Assembly: GCA_947561395.2 (NCBI GenBank)
Contig: OX387189.1
Coordinates: forward strand, 23,684,329-23,748,328
From: Buxus sempervirens
Lineage: Eukaryota; Streptophyta; Magnoliopsida; Buxales; Buxaceae
Reading direction: 5' to 3'
DNA length: 64,000 nucleotides
Shown: positions 10,287 through 23,515 of the stretch, piece after piece
Position numbering within the stretch: the first letter of the stretch is position 1
How the letters are laid out: every line of letters begins with the position of its first letter
Notes under the pieces: model-generated
What the model was told of the DNA's origin: nothing
Databases searched by the model: none
Seen by the model: only the letters and a program-made list of their open reading frames with translations
Translations under genes and position numbers: made by a program

Positions 10287-13119
10287 TGTAACACCTTAAA
10301 AATTTTAAAAGGGTAAAGTAGTAAATTAATAATAAAATAAACAATAATTAATAGAGATATGTTGGGTTAGCCTATTTCATTAAAATAAAAAGGGTTAACC
10401 TAACCCATTTTCTCTACAAGTTGCGGGTAAATTAGTAATTAAGTTAATTAGTGTCCTACTATAAATACTAACCCTAAACCTAAATTAAGTTTTTTATTCA
10501 AAATTGCTAGAGTGGGCGTGTGGCTATTTGGGGAGAAAACCCTAACATGTGGTGATTTAAGGAAGAAGGTTTAGGCGATCACAAGAAGGGTTCTTTGTTC
10601 AAGGGATTATTGCGAAACAAGGTAGGTTGATCTATAGTTTTTCTCCCAACAAGAATTTCAGGTTACTAGAATGCATCTATGCTATTTTAATCAAGAATCC
10701 ATAAAGCTTTTTGTTTATTGAATTAAAATCGTGTTGTTTAGACTATTTTGTGAGTTGCTAAAATCAAAGTTCTTGTTGCGTTCTTCTTGAGACTGTTGAA
10801 TTAAGTATTCTTGAAATCTGTTAATTATTAATTAATATTTATTTTATCGCATGAAATCTGTTAAAATATCCATCGCATGAAATCTGGAAAAAAATAATAA
10901 TAATTATAAATTGATCGTATGATGATAGTATAGCAGATTTATTTGGGATTTAAAATAGATAAAAAATACTATGTTGTGATTATATATTGTTTATAGTTGA
11001 TTCTTGAAATTTCAGAAAAGAGAGAATCATTGGTTCTAATTTTCAGAAGAGAGAGAGAGCTCCAAGATTTTGTTGGGTTCTTCTCTGAAGAGAGGATTTT
11101 AAATGCTTAGAAAGAAACCGAGAGAGGAATGGGGGAGAAAGAAAGGGAAAAGAAGAAGAAAAAAAAAACAAGATAGAAAGAGAGTGTGCATGAGGGAGAG
11201 AAGAAACCAAGAGGGTAGAGTTTACGGAAGAGAGAGAATATGTGTTGATCGTTTTGAAAAGGGCATTGTTTGTAAATTAGGAAAAGTTTCAACCCTGTGT
11301 GTAAATTTAAAAGCTTAAAGTTAAAGGAAGTTTTAATTTTACATTTGAACCCCTAACTCTTAACTCTATTTCAATATGTTTATTACCTACACGCTAATTG
11401 GTATGTGCTTCTATGTGATGATTGATTAGGCAATGTTACATGCATGTACATCATATGTTCAACTAATAGCTCTTGTAGATACATAAATAAATATATATTA
11501 AATAAGGAAACAAATTTATAATCAATTATATAAGGAAGTAGCAATAATAAAAGTATATAGAACAATATGAGTGAAATAATAATGGATCAATAACATCATA
11601 ATAAATAAATGAATAATAATAATTATTGATAATAATAAAATATATATTTTAATGCTGTTTGGCTATTCATAGGTTTGTGTAAATTTTATAAAATTCATGA
11701 TTTATTGACTTCTGATAATTCTCTACATTATTATATTGTATGGATTGAAAATTTATTTGAGCATGTGCATGGTTGCTAATGAAAACCATGTGTGACCTAG
11801 GACTAGATCTGCATATATTTTTTGTTTGCACTTCCATGCATTGATATTGCATATTTGACACTGTTTTGGAACGGGTGAGGTGTGAGGATCTACCAAAATC
11901 ACCAAAGTCCTTATTCATAACCTTACATTCGTAGTGAGGACTTTTCTGGGAGTCCAATATCTAGCATGTAAGTTGGGATTACCAATGTGATATAAGACCT
12001 TGAGAGAAAATTTCCAAAAGGCATTATAGGATTGAGACCATGTTATTGTTTAGAGCGAACTTCACAAAGATGTTATGGACATCTTGGGGTTTACTCTCAT
12101 TTCCACAAATAATGGCTCGGCATAGTGCTCCGATCGGTTGAAAGCCCGTAGAACCATGATGTACACATAGAATACTTCAGATTGCCAAGAATAAGGTGTC
12201 TGTAGTTGGAATGTGTGTCGGTTCGGAGATATCTAGACAGTTTCACAATGCATTACATCGCAATTATAAGGGAGCAGAGGGGAAGTTCCTTATAAATTGC
12301 AACTCTAAGGTAATTCATGAGGTGAAGATGAATATCTATAGAGGTTACACACACTTTCACTGCATTCATTGCATGCTTGGTTGAGTGTGACTTTGCGTAT
12401 TTTGAGTGTTTGTTTCATGTAGAGTTTTCTTAGGAAAATCATGCATCTTAGACCACATATAGAGATATCAAGGGTTTCCATATCACATGTATTTTATTAT
12501 TTGTTAAAATTCTTTGTTCATTATGTTATAATTATTATTATTGTCCTATAGTTGTAATTCTATAAGTTGAAGTTCTTTTTGGGACTTGAACTGTAGGATG
12601 ATATCTACTGGGCAATTTTGCTCACTCCCTATCATTTTACAGGTGGGTACGATGTAGCTTATGAGGATCAGCAAGATGTATAGGATGTGGACATGATTCG
12701 GCGTGCTTAGACGTCAATATAGTCTACTTAGATTAGTCTTTTATTTAGGGATTTACTTGATGTTTTAATTAAGTAGTGTAGGGATTACTTTTGTCATTAT
12801 CTTATTATTGAAGTTGTTATTATTGAATAGGATATTTTTCATGCGTACTTTGGTATTGATTTAATTAATACACATGGATTTTTAGTTGTTTTATATGTAC
12901 AAGATCTTGGTATTTAAGTTTTATTTTTCCTTTGGAATTTTATTTATACAGATGTCTTATACATCAAGCACTTTAGTTGTGGGTTACTGCTTGGGTTTTC
13001 ACGTTGGGGTGTGTGGAAACTGCAGTTACGACCTAGATCCCTATTACCCCATTACCGTTAATATTTATTGATTATTATAATTATAGGGATATTATATGTG
13101 TAAATTTCGGGGTGTGACA
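10287..13119 (+). mobile_element. Solo LTR, Ty3/gypsy type (about 2.8 kb)
   Basis: It starts TGTAACACC and ends GGGGTGTGACA, the ends seen on long Del/Tekay-like gypsy LTRs. Flanks GGTAG (10282-10286) and GGTAC (13120-13124) make a 5-bp TSD with one mismatch. A TATA box TATAAATA sits at 10460-10467. A donor-like CAAG|GTAGGT at 10622 and an acceptor-like CATTTTACAG at 12642 could bound a leader intron. A purine-rich GAGAGA tract lies at about 11048-11240. No internal region or partner LTR is present, so it is a solo LTR. It lies downstream of the last recognised CSN5 exon. Confidence 0.8.
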
Positions 13120-13479
13120 GGTACACGCAAGGCTTTTGTTCCTATCTGAAATTTTGTTAGATCGCCAAGTTATTCTAATGTACGATATCATAGCAATAGG
13201 TCAATAGCATCAATGAGGGAATGAAGTTCCAGGAGGAGATTTGAAATATTTATTGCTTCAAATTAAATTTTTCTAGGAATATAATGATGAAGTCATGCAA
13301 CACGATCCCTAAAATTGAACTGCCCAATACTTCTTCCATACTTCTAGAAGCTTTAGGCCAATTTCTAGAAAAAGAACAAATACACATAACAACATATCAA
13401 ATATTACTTCCCCTGAGGGAAACCATCAGTATATGCTAAACACAGAAGAAATATGTGACTCAAATAAATCTATACTGAC
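13120..13479 (-). other. Sequence 3' of CSN5 exon 4
   Basis: This follows the exon-4 donor (GTCAGTATAG on the minus strand) and should be intron leading to the last exon. No terminal CSN5 exon was found here or beyond the solo LTR. No other feature is supported. Confidence 0.45.
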
Positions 13480-14789
<1,310 letters not shown>

Positions 14790-15211
14790 TGATGGAAGGA
14801 CGAAGGAGCGATATGGAGCAATTTCGAAGTAATCTTTGGATTGGCGAGATCGATGGGTCTGAAAGACCCGGAGATGATGACAAAGAAAGCCTCAATTATC
14901 AGGATTTGAAATTTTCGGTTTAAAACCCTAATTTCGCAGCTGGGTTTTTGAGAACCAAGGTGTGAATTTTCAGTACATGTTGGCTGATTAATTTTCGTAG
15001 GAACTAGAATTCACGCAAAAAATAAAAAAACACCCCATTCCTATGACTCGGGGGGACTACAATGCACAACCAGGTCGTATTTTTAGAATTTCAATACATT
15101 ACGAAATATCATAAGAATTTTTTGGTTTTTTAAACAAGAAGGTCCATGACGTGGGAATTGAGACCTTTAAAATATTTTATTATTTTTTACAAAAAAAATT
15201 TATTTTTGTTA
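14790..15211 (-). promoter_or_regulatory. 5' flank and presumed promoter of CSN5
   Basis: This lies directly upstream of the CSN5 start on the minus strand. The first 120 bases are GC-richer and are probably 5' UTR (a short open frame overlapping the start is a shadow). Farther out it becomes AT-rich up to the Helitron 5' end at 15212. I did not find a convincing minus-strand TATA box. The Helitron therefore caps the proximal promoter at about 420 bp. Confidence 0.4.
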
Positions 15212-17369
15212 TCCTATACCCTTATATAAAAAGAAAGTTTGAGTCGAGAACCTTCATCGACCCCACCGCCTAACATAATGGCCGCTTAACCGAAATAAAT
15301 TTGGGTTTTAAGTTATATTTTTTAATTATAATTCTGATTTAGTCATCAAATAATTAATAATTTAAAATAATTAATATTTTTGAAAATAATTGTCAATCAG
15401 AGCCGTTCGACTGTTAGGAAGGATTTGTAAAACGCACCATTGATTTTTAATTACCAAAATTTGGTGACTGAATCATAGTTATTTACAAAAGCTTAAACTA
15501 AAAACCAATTTCGTCAAACAAAAAAAGCATTGTTTGAATAAATTAGTTTTAGTTTTAGTTTTAGGTGATGCTTCTTAAAACATAAGTCAGATTCGGTCAC
15601 ATAGTTGTTGATATAATTATAAAATAATGATTTAAAATAAATATATTGAGACTAAAGGTTATATTAATGCTCACAAAACATTTCTTCCAAATAAGCCCAA
15701 CATAAGGTTTATAAGCCTTTCAAATGAAATTTTAGGTAGAAACATCTCTGAACTATTAAATAAAACTCATTCAAATTTCCCAAAAAATTGTTTTTAGTAT
15801 TATAACAAATTCCGTTGTATTTCACAATTTTTAAAAAATAATTAAAAATAAGTGTCATTATTCACAAAAGATTCATTCCAAAAATACCATTTAAATAATT
15901 GTAAAATATAAGTGCATTTAAAAAGTACAATTTTTTTAAAAGTAAATGAATTATAATTCTATGTTATGCATAATTTACATTATTGAAAAAATTATACATA
16001 TAGTCATGACTTAAATGAATTATGAATTATATGTTTTAACTAAATGTTAAGTATAATTTACCTTATTTAAAATTTTATAATGTTCCTTATTTAAGTATTA
16101 CTATTTTATAGTTAGCAAGATTTTAATGTATTAATTTACTTGTATTATAAATATAATTATATATAATTGAAAAAATGACTAATTATATTTAAAAAATGTA
16201 ATGTCACAATAGTTACAAATTAAATGACTATAAAACATGCATAAAATATTAATTGAGATATTTTTTAAAACAATATGTTTTATAGTCATTTACAAATTAA
16301 ATGACTATAAAACTTGGTAATTATAAAGTAATAAGACATAAATAAAATGACACTCATTCTCAATTTTACCATAACAAATATCAAATGTAATTCTTCTCCA
16401 AAAGTTTGGATCGATATTTTCATGACTATAAACCTCAATGATAAGTTTTGTATTTCATTGTTTAAAATGATATCTATATTAGTTTGCATATAAGGAGATC
16501 AAATTCTTTTAAATCAGAAATTGCAATTCAAAAAAAATAAAAACATGCATTTTTTTTCAATTATTAACATTGTAATCAAATTTCTCTAGATATACATAAA
16601 TTATAAAATGCATATTAAAATAATCATAGCTTTTGCAAAAAAAATTTTAAAAATAATCGAGAATAAGTGCTATTATTCATGAAAGAGTTATTCCAAAAAT
16701 ACCATTAAAGACTTCTTAATCTATTTTATAAGAAAAAAAATTTTTAAAGTGTTTTGAAAGCATTTTTTGAAGTAGGTCAAGAACAGTTATTTGAAACTTT
16801 TTCCCAATTATTTTTAAAAAGTATTACTGTTTTTTAATTAGTGATTGAATCTACGTTGTTTTAAAACGTAATACTAAAAAATCAATTTATTCACTTTAAT
16901 AGGAGAATCTACCAACATCGTCACTGGGTTGATGAGACAATTCCTATTATTCAATCTTCACATTACAGGCTTTCCTCTAGAGATAATTCCCACCAACTGC
17001 TATAGAGCTATGGAGTTATTTAATAGGAATGTTATTAACATGGGATTAATATAAAGATAAGTATCACGACTTAACAAAAAATACAATACTTATTAAATTC
17101 TCTTATAAAAAATATTAATGAGATATAGTTGAATTATAAGCTCATGCGATCCTAATGAATTATAATTGAATATAAGCTCACCCAATCCATGGAACTTGAA
17201 TTTAAATTATACGAATTCTAAATTTTCATTTCTTTTGTCATTCAATCACTAAAATTTTATTAGAAATTTTGGATAAGGTTACATTTATTTTAAAATTTTG
17301 AAATTTGTAAATACCCTTCTCACCGAAGACATAACATGGCCATGTGCGAAGCACGTGCCATGAAACTAG
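15212..17369 (+). mobile_element. Non-autonomous Helitron
   Basis: The 5' end TCCTATACCCTTATATAAAA resembles the conserved plant Helitron start (TC plus CTATAC/TATATAAAA). The 3' end has an imperfect hairpin, GGCCATGTGC-GAA-GCACGTGCC, followed by ATGAAACTAG and a host T. The insertion is therefore between A (15211) and T (17370) without TSD, as expected for rolling-circle elements. The 2.16 kb interior is very AT-rich and has no Rep/helicase sequence. A roughly 65-bp segment (AATAAGTG(T/C)(C/T)ATTATTCA and following) occurs twice, near 15848 and 16660, suggesting internal duplication. Confidence 0.7.
16277..16313. repeat. Perfect 16-bp stem hairpin inside the Helitron
   Basis: GTTTTATAGTCATTTA, five unpaired bases CAAAT, then the exact reverse complement of the arm. 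A partial copy of the right arm (TAAATGACTATAAAAC) also occurs near 16222. It could be the relic of a tiny foldback insertion or a cruciform-prone site. Confidence 0.7.
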
Positions 17370-17542
17370 TATTATAAGTTATTATTATTATTTTGTTATT
17401 TTACAAGCTATAATTTGATTTATTCTTTCATTGATTCAAATCTTTATTTTTGCCATTTAATAGCTTTATTTGGGATTCGCTTTTCCTTTTCTTGGTGATA
17501 AAAGGACAAGAAATCATTAGAAAAAAATAAATGCTAAAAAAA
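17370..17542. other. Short spacer between Helitron and Mutator-like element
   Basis: AT-rich sequence with no supported feature. Confidence 0.5.
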
Positions 17543-18679
17543 GGGTTTTTTGCATCCATACCCCTATATTATTGTATATTTGCATTTATATCCTCATGTT
17601 TTTAATATTTATATTTATACCCCTCTATTTATCAAAATCGTTACAATCATACCCTTGACGTTAAAATCCGTTAAGTTTGTTGTTTATTTTTTTTAAATGA
17701 CTAAAATAACCTTTTTCAAAATAAATGATTTTTACATTTACCCCCTATATTATCTTATATTTGCATTTATACCCTTATATTATTATATTTATTACATCTG
17801 TAACCAAAGTCATCAATATTAGGGCTTTTTTCATCCATACCCCTGCATTATGATATATTTGCATTTTTGTCCTTATGTTTTAAGTATTTATACCCATACG
17901 CCCATACTCATCTACAGCCATACTTGCCTTTCGCCCCTACTAGGAATTGCCTCTTTGCATGTACGTCTATTATGGTCTAACTTTCCACACCTTTTAGATG
18001 CTTGTGTTGACTTGATTTAGCTTCATCCAAATCACGTCATTTGTTTTTTTTGGGTCATCCTGGTGGTCGGCATGTGTTAGGTGGATAGACATTACAACCA
18101 TGAATGTCTTAAGGCCACAACTTATGATCAAGGATACTATGAATTACATGTGCATAAGTTGCTTGATATGTTTGAATGTGATAAGCTTTATCACAATATT
18201 CTTCAGGATTATGTTTCTTCTGCATGATAGCCTTAATAGCATGTTTACATGGTATGTAGAGGAGTATGGGTATAAATACAGGGGTATGGATGCAATTGTA
18301 ATGGTTATGATATGTAGAGGAGTATGGATATAAATACTTAAAACATAAAGACAAAAATGCAAATATATCATAATACAAGGGTATGGATGCAAAAAGCCCT
18401 AATATTGATGACTTTGATTACAGATGCAATAAATATAATAATATAAGGGTATAAATGCAAATATAAGATAATATAGGGGGATAAATGTAAAAATCATTTA
18501 TTTTGCAAAAGGTTATTTTAGTCATTTAAAAAAAATAAACAACAAACTTAACGGATTTTAACATTAGGGGTATGATTGTAACGATTTTGATAAATAGAGG
18601 GGTATAAATATAAATATTAAAAACATGAGGATATAAATGCAAATATACAATAATATAGGGGTATGGATGCAAAAAACCC
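17543..18679. mobile_element. Mutator-like foldback element with long inverted repeats
   Basis: The ends GGGTTTTTTGCATCCATACC and its exact reverse complement start long terminal inverted repeats. The first roughly 60 bp are essentially perfect and similarity extends to about 275 bp per arm (17543-17818 against 18403-18679), including the GTTAAAATCCGTTAAGTTT block. Flanks are both A7, so the 9-11 bp TSD typical of Mutator-like elements cannot be resolved. There is no transposase. A related inner element sits at its centre. Confidence 0.7.
17819..18402. mobile_element. Inner foldback element nested in the Mutator-like element
   Basis: A second pair of inverted repeats, TTAGGGCTTTTTTCATCCAT and its near reverse complement, bounds this segment. 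Arms of about 110 bp are rich in ATACCC and TTTGCATTTTTGTCC words. These arms resemble the outer ones (CATCCATACCCCT(A/G)), so it is probably a sister copy inserted into, or recombined within, the outer element. The core at about 17940-18290 is unique and shows no domain. Confidence 0.55.
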
Positions 18680-19080
18680 AAAAAAATAAGTTAAGAAAAA
18701 TTAGTGTGTAAAATTTGAACCTACAAGCCTAATTGTTTACTCCAATTTCCAACCATCCCACTATAAGCTGCCATGTGGAAGAATATGTATAAAAGTTGAA
18801 GAGGCAAAATTACGAAGAGACACGTGGCTCAATGAAATACGAAGAGAAGATGGGGGCAATAAAGGAAATGAATGAGGTAACGCATGCTAAGAGGCACGTG
18901 AGGAAGACAATAGGCAGAAAATCAATAAAGCCATATACTATCATGTACAGTAGTAGTAGGGAGTTATGAAATGAAGTAACTAACATAGAGCAAGTATAAG
19001 AGCACCAGAAGGGGAATTGAGAGGGAATCCAACAAATCAATCAACAACACTATCGAACCCGTTCATCTTTTGATCAACAT
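18680..19080 (+). other. Unassigned flank with promoter-like motifs
   Basis: No coding feature. It contains an ACGTGGC G-box/ABRE-type core in GACACGTGGCTC (near 18820), a second CACGTGAGG near 18895 and a TGTATAAAAG TATA-like word near 18787. These could be remains of a host promoter separated from its gene by the gypsy insertion at 19081, but no gene can be named. Confidence 0.25.
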
Positions 19081-22000
19081 TGTAGGAAGGGAAATTTTTT
19101 AGATTGAAAAATGCCACATAGTAAAATATCATAAAAATGTGTAGACCCAATTAGAGATAAAATTCTTCAAATAATTCTCTACAAAAAAGCTACGTAAATT
19201 ATTTGTGGGCCCCATTGAATAATAATTTTTTTAGATAATTCTCAAAATAAATAAATTATCTACAAATATTGATAATTCTTTAAGAAGTGGAAATTATCTC
19301 TACAAATTAATGTTGATAATTTTTTAAAAGAACTTTAGATCTAGATAACTCTGTAACACCCCGAACCCGAGTCAGTGCAAAACCAGCACCCAACCCGAAT
19401 CCGAAGTGCTACTGTAACAACCCGAATCCGGTTCAGCAATCAAACCCGAGGTGTTACTATAAAATTGGGGTCAGAACGAACTAAGATTTAACTACATCAA
19501 AGTTGTGGTGGGAAACATGGCAATTATATTCAATTTAATTCAAAATAATTTACAATGAAGTCTATCTATTCTAAAAGTGGACAATAACTACCCATGAATA
19601 CTCTACCCCATCTTGACGATCTCTCCAAGCAAAACTGGAAAATAGGTGAAAACCGGAGTGAGACGTACATCTCAGCAAGTAGCAGGTGCATGCAATAAAA
19701 ATGGTCTAATTTAAGAAGTAGTCATGAGGTATACGATTAGTCAACGCAAAGGCAAGTAATTCAAATCAAACCAAAATTTGAGACAATAAACCAACACATA
19801 AGCAATAATTGGAGACAATAAAAACAACGTCAATTTAACGATAAAACAACTCATGTGAAGCAAATATATGCATTTAAGAAAACGATTTCAGCAAAGGCAG
19901 TAAAACATAAACAAAACCACAAGTGACCTCGCAAGACTCACAAAGAAAGATAAATTTTTGAGAAAACACTCTTCAATGCTATGCCACCATGCGTCTTATG
20001 GGCGAAGCTACTAAGACACTCAAACCTGAGTCTTATTCTGACGATAAGAGCCGTAGTCATCAACTTATTGCGCTCGAACTCAACAGAGTTGGCATGAACC
20101 ACCAGCATGCAGCTCCTGAATCAATACATGGAGATGGTCGTTGATTCGCATGTACAGGAATCACCAGCGAGACTCGAAATGACCTTACAGACATGGGAAC
20201 TTCCAGAGCAAACTAACTTGCAAAGGAAGCACGCTCGCAAATGGGAACACACAACCCAAAATAAATACCCCTTCACTATCTAGCTTATTCTATGGATCCA
20301 TATTCAGCTATGCTCACTAGACACACACTAGAAATTAATAAAACATGTAGTAATTGCATCTCTACCACGGGAGAACACACACTTCTACTATAGGAGGCAT
20401 ACACATTTTTACCATAAAAAATTACACATCTCTACAACAGAGGATTACTTGCCGTAAAAACTAGTATCAACTCAACCACAAGAAGCAGTATCACTCAACT
20501 ATAATAGAAAGAAAAATAAACACCATACCATAATCCACAACCATAAACCAGAAATCATGAAATCAACCAAATGTCCTGTTCCATGAGAAATCCATGTTTC
20601 AATCCCAATAAATTCTTAAATCATACCTTTTTGCGAGAAAACACATTCAATTCTCAAAGTAGTATTCAAAATAAAATTTATAAGCATAAACACAACGGAA
20701 ACAATATTTATTAAAATTCCAAACAGATTGATACTCATATCTTTAAGCATAAATAAAATATTTCATGACTTGCTTAAATTTCCTTATTCATCTACTCATT
20801 AAGGTCCAATTTCTATAATTATAACTTATGGTATCATCTTTTATAAATTCTGTTTTTTCCCAATTCCAGCACTTTCCACAGGCCTAAAATGAAGCTTAGG
20901 AGGTGATTTCAATAATTTTTTTCTAATCACTGTTCCCCAGAATTTTTTTTTTTTTTTGCCCTTTTATGCACCAACTTATATTTATGGTTCCAAATTAATT
21001 TGTTTAGTACCAAATTAAATTTAGTAAATTTCTATACCTAAATTTGGTCCTTATAAAGGTGTTATAATAATTAAATTACTAGAAAAATTATTAAACATTT
21101 ATTCATATTAAAAAGCCCTAAATTCTGAATTTTCTGTATAGGTCGCCTAGGCGATCTATTAGGCGCCCGTACAATTCCAGCAGATTGTGTCAATTTTACT
21201 AACTTCGGATTTTTGTGCTATTTCTTGGGATTTAATTGGTCTAAATTAATTCCTTAGTATTCTAAATCATATCTACAACACCCTAGATTAATTTGTATCA
21301 ATTAATTACCATTTTATGATCATCTACAAATCAAATTTATAAATCATCAACACTTTTCTACTTTTCTTCAAGATCAAGAAAACTCATCAATAAAAACCAA
21401 ACGGATCCATGTAAATAATTTTTCGGCTAATCAAAACAATCAAATAGAAATAAAAAACATCAAAACCATGCAGTTCCTCCAGTTTTCAAGGGATTGCTAC
21501 TTGCCTCAATACACTAAATCCATATTCTCTCGAAATCCCGAATCAGATCTGAACTTCTACTATTTTTCACACCCACTTAGAGTTTTCCAATCCAGATCTC
21601 TACCGTTCAGATTGTAGTTCTACCAGTTGTGAGCCAAACCTCCAAATTTGATATTGATCCAACAGCTGGATTTTTCCCGATCGAGGTTTGATGGTGGCTG
21701 GTCGGACATCTCTGCAGTAGCACCTTCTTCCTTTCTTCCCTCTCTTTTCTCTTATTCTTACTTACACGAAAATTTTCTCTTTTCACCTCTTTCTCCTCTA
21801 TTTATACAAAGTAGGAAAAGTCCTAAACTAACCTAATAACCCCTTTTTAAACAACTATCCTTAGAGAGGTTCAAATAGGATCAAATACCTTTTAATTAAT
21901 TCCTACTTTTTCTCCACCTTCTAATTCTCTACTAGTACTGTACCAATTGAGCCCCTTGCTATCTAAACTCCTCCTTCTAACTAATTTTCGTGCATAATAC

Positions 22001-22972
22001 ATACTTAATTCCTAAATATAACCTAAACACTTTATTAAGTGGCTTTTCCTCCAAATTAAGGACACTATTTTAATATAATTACCCAATTGCCCTTTTTCCA
22101 TCTTTTATGCTTTATTTATTACTATTTAATTTCAAACTCTACTCAATAAATTATTTTCTTCTATTTTCTAATTCTAATTATTATTTAATGGTTTATTTCA
22201 TAATTTACCCTTTTTGAAATTTACCAAAATACCCTTTTTACCCTCCTAGGTTGTTTTCCTTGGAAATTCTTCTTTATTTACCAATTATTATTTATTTAGA
22301 TCATTAATCCTTTAAATATCAACTCTTTTACTTCCACTATATTTTAAACTCATAGTTTCTTTTATTTATTTATGCCCTAATTATTATGTGAAATTCGGGG
22401 TCTTACAAACTCTATCCTTCCCGCATTTATAAATAGGGTAGTCTTCTTTCCATTAAAAACACACACAAGAAGTCTAAAGAAGAATAAGCAAAGCTCTGCT
22501 ACTCTGAAGACTCAAGCCCTAAAGAACTAAAGACTTGCTATTTTGAAGATCCAACAAGCCTTGAAGAACTGAAGACTTGAAAACAAAATAATTTATTCAA
22601 GCTCTGAAGATTCAAGCATCCCATCTCTGATATGCACTATAGACTGGAGATTTTACAACAAATACCGAAGTTTTCCAAAATCTTCAACAAGCACAAAAGC
22701 CAAAGACTTCTCACCAAATCCAACACAAATCTACATGTGAAATCCGTCGGATTTGCCACCTCTTTTGTATTTCGTTAAGTTTGTTAAGGAAGATCGAAGA
22801 CTGATTAGGGATCAAGCCATTATTACCCCCTAAATCGAAGATTTTAAAACAAAAGAATTAGAGGAATCACAAGATTTGTACCCCACACTTTTTTATTATA
22901 AATAAACATATAATTTTATTTGTATTTGCACATCTGATCCATTTGATTCCAAATGCGAAATTTGTGAAAACA
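19081..22972 (+). repeat. 5' LTR of the old gypsy element (split by a solo LTR)
   Basis: It starts TGTAGGAAGG and ends GTGAAAACA just before the primer-binding region. After removal of the nested solo LTR and its 5-bp TSD about 830 bp remain. A TATA-like TTATAAATAGGG at about 22426 is followed by a leader with many GAAGA/CTGAAGA words (22470-22630). No partner LTR is visible. Confidence 0.65.
19352..22408 (-). mobile_element. Solo LTR, Del/Tekay-like gypsy, reverse orientation
   Basis: On the plus strand it starts TGTAACACCCCGAACCCGAG and ends TTCGGGGTCTTACA. The perfect 5-bp TSD AACTC occurs at 19347-19351 and 22409-22413. The sense strand is minus: TATA box TATAAATA at 21799-21806, a GC-type donor AG|GCAAGTAG at 21504 and an acceptor CTATTTTCCAG at 19635, predicting a 1.87-kb leader intron. 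A CGCCTAGGCG/AGGCGCCCG word cluster lies at 21140-21172 inside that intron. The same family supplies the truncated LTR ending at 52087. Confidence 0.88.
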
Positions 22973-23230
22973 AATTTTGGCATACCCGATGGGACAACTC
23001 TACTTCTCATCTCTTTTCTTCACCAAAAGAATTTCTAAAAGTTCAAACTCAAATTCTATTAAAATTCAACATCATCCAAGGCTACTCAAAAGAATGTTGC
23101 TGAAAAAACAACTAGATCCGATCTTGGGGCTCTAGTGTATCCTGGATTGACTCTCAACACTCAAGCAACTAGCGTGATTACTAGAAGTAGGGCAAAAGCT
23201 TTATCTTAACCACTCCAAACAGTTACTTCT
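22973..23230 (+). other. Primer-binding region and leader of the old gypsy element
   Basis: Immediately after the LTR end comes TTTTGGCATACCCGATGGGA, a gypsy-type primer-binding segment, then an untranslated leader up to the gag frame. The primer tRNA was not assigned. Confidence 0.5.
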
Positions 23231-23515
23231 TTGCCCAAGCCAATGCCAATTTTTGGTACATCTCAACCTGTGCGGTTTGTATCTCGATCTACCAAGAAAG
23301 TATTACTGGGAGAAAGGGAAATTGCATCTCAATTTGTCGAAAGGATATTAGCTCACCCAATTTTCTCTCAAGATTCAAATGATAAGAATAAATATGGTAA
23401 ACTAGGAGATGATAGTTCAAGCATAGGTTCTACACCTGTATCATCTAGTGGAACACTGAGATCTACGTCTCAAAGACCCTCAGATTCTACTAACTCATCA
23501 TTCTTGATTGCCATG
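23231..23515 (+). pseudogene. gag N-terminal part of the old gypsy element
   Basis: This frame is the beginning of a plant gypsy gag polyprotein; it stops matching at the insertion site of the Tat-like element, and gag resumes at 35275. A fossil; the frame is not functional. Confidence 0.6.
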
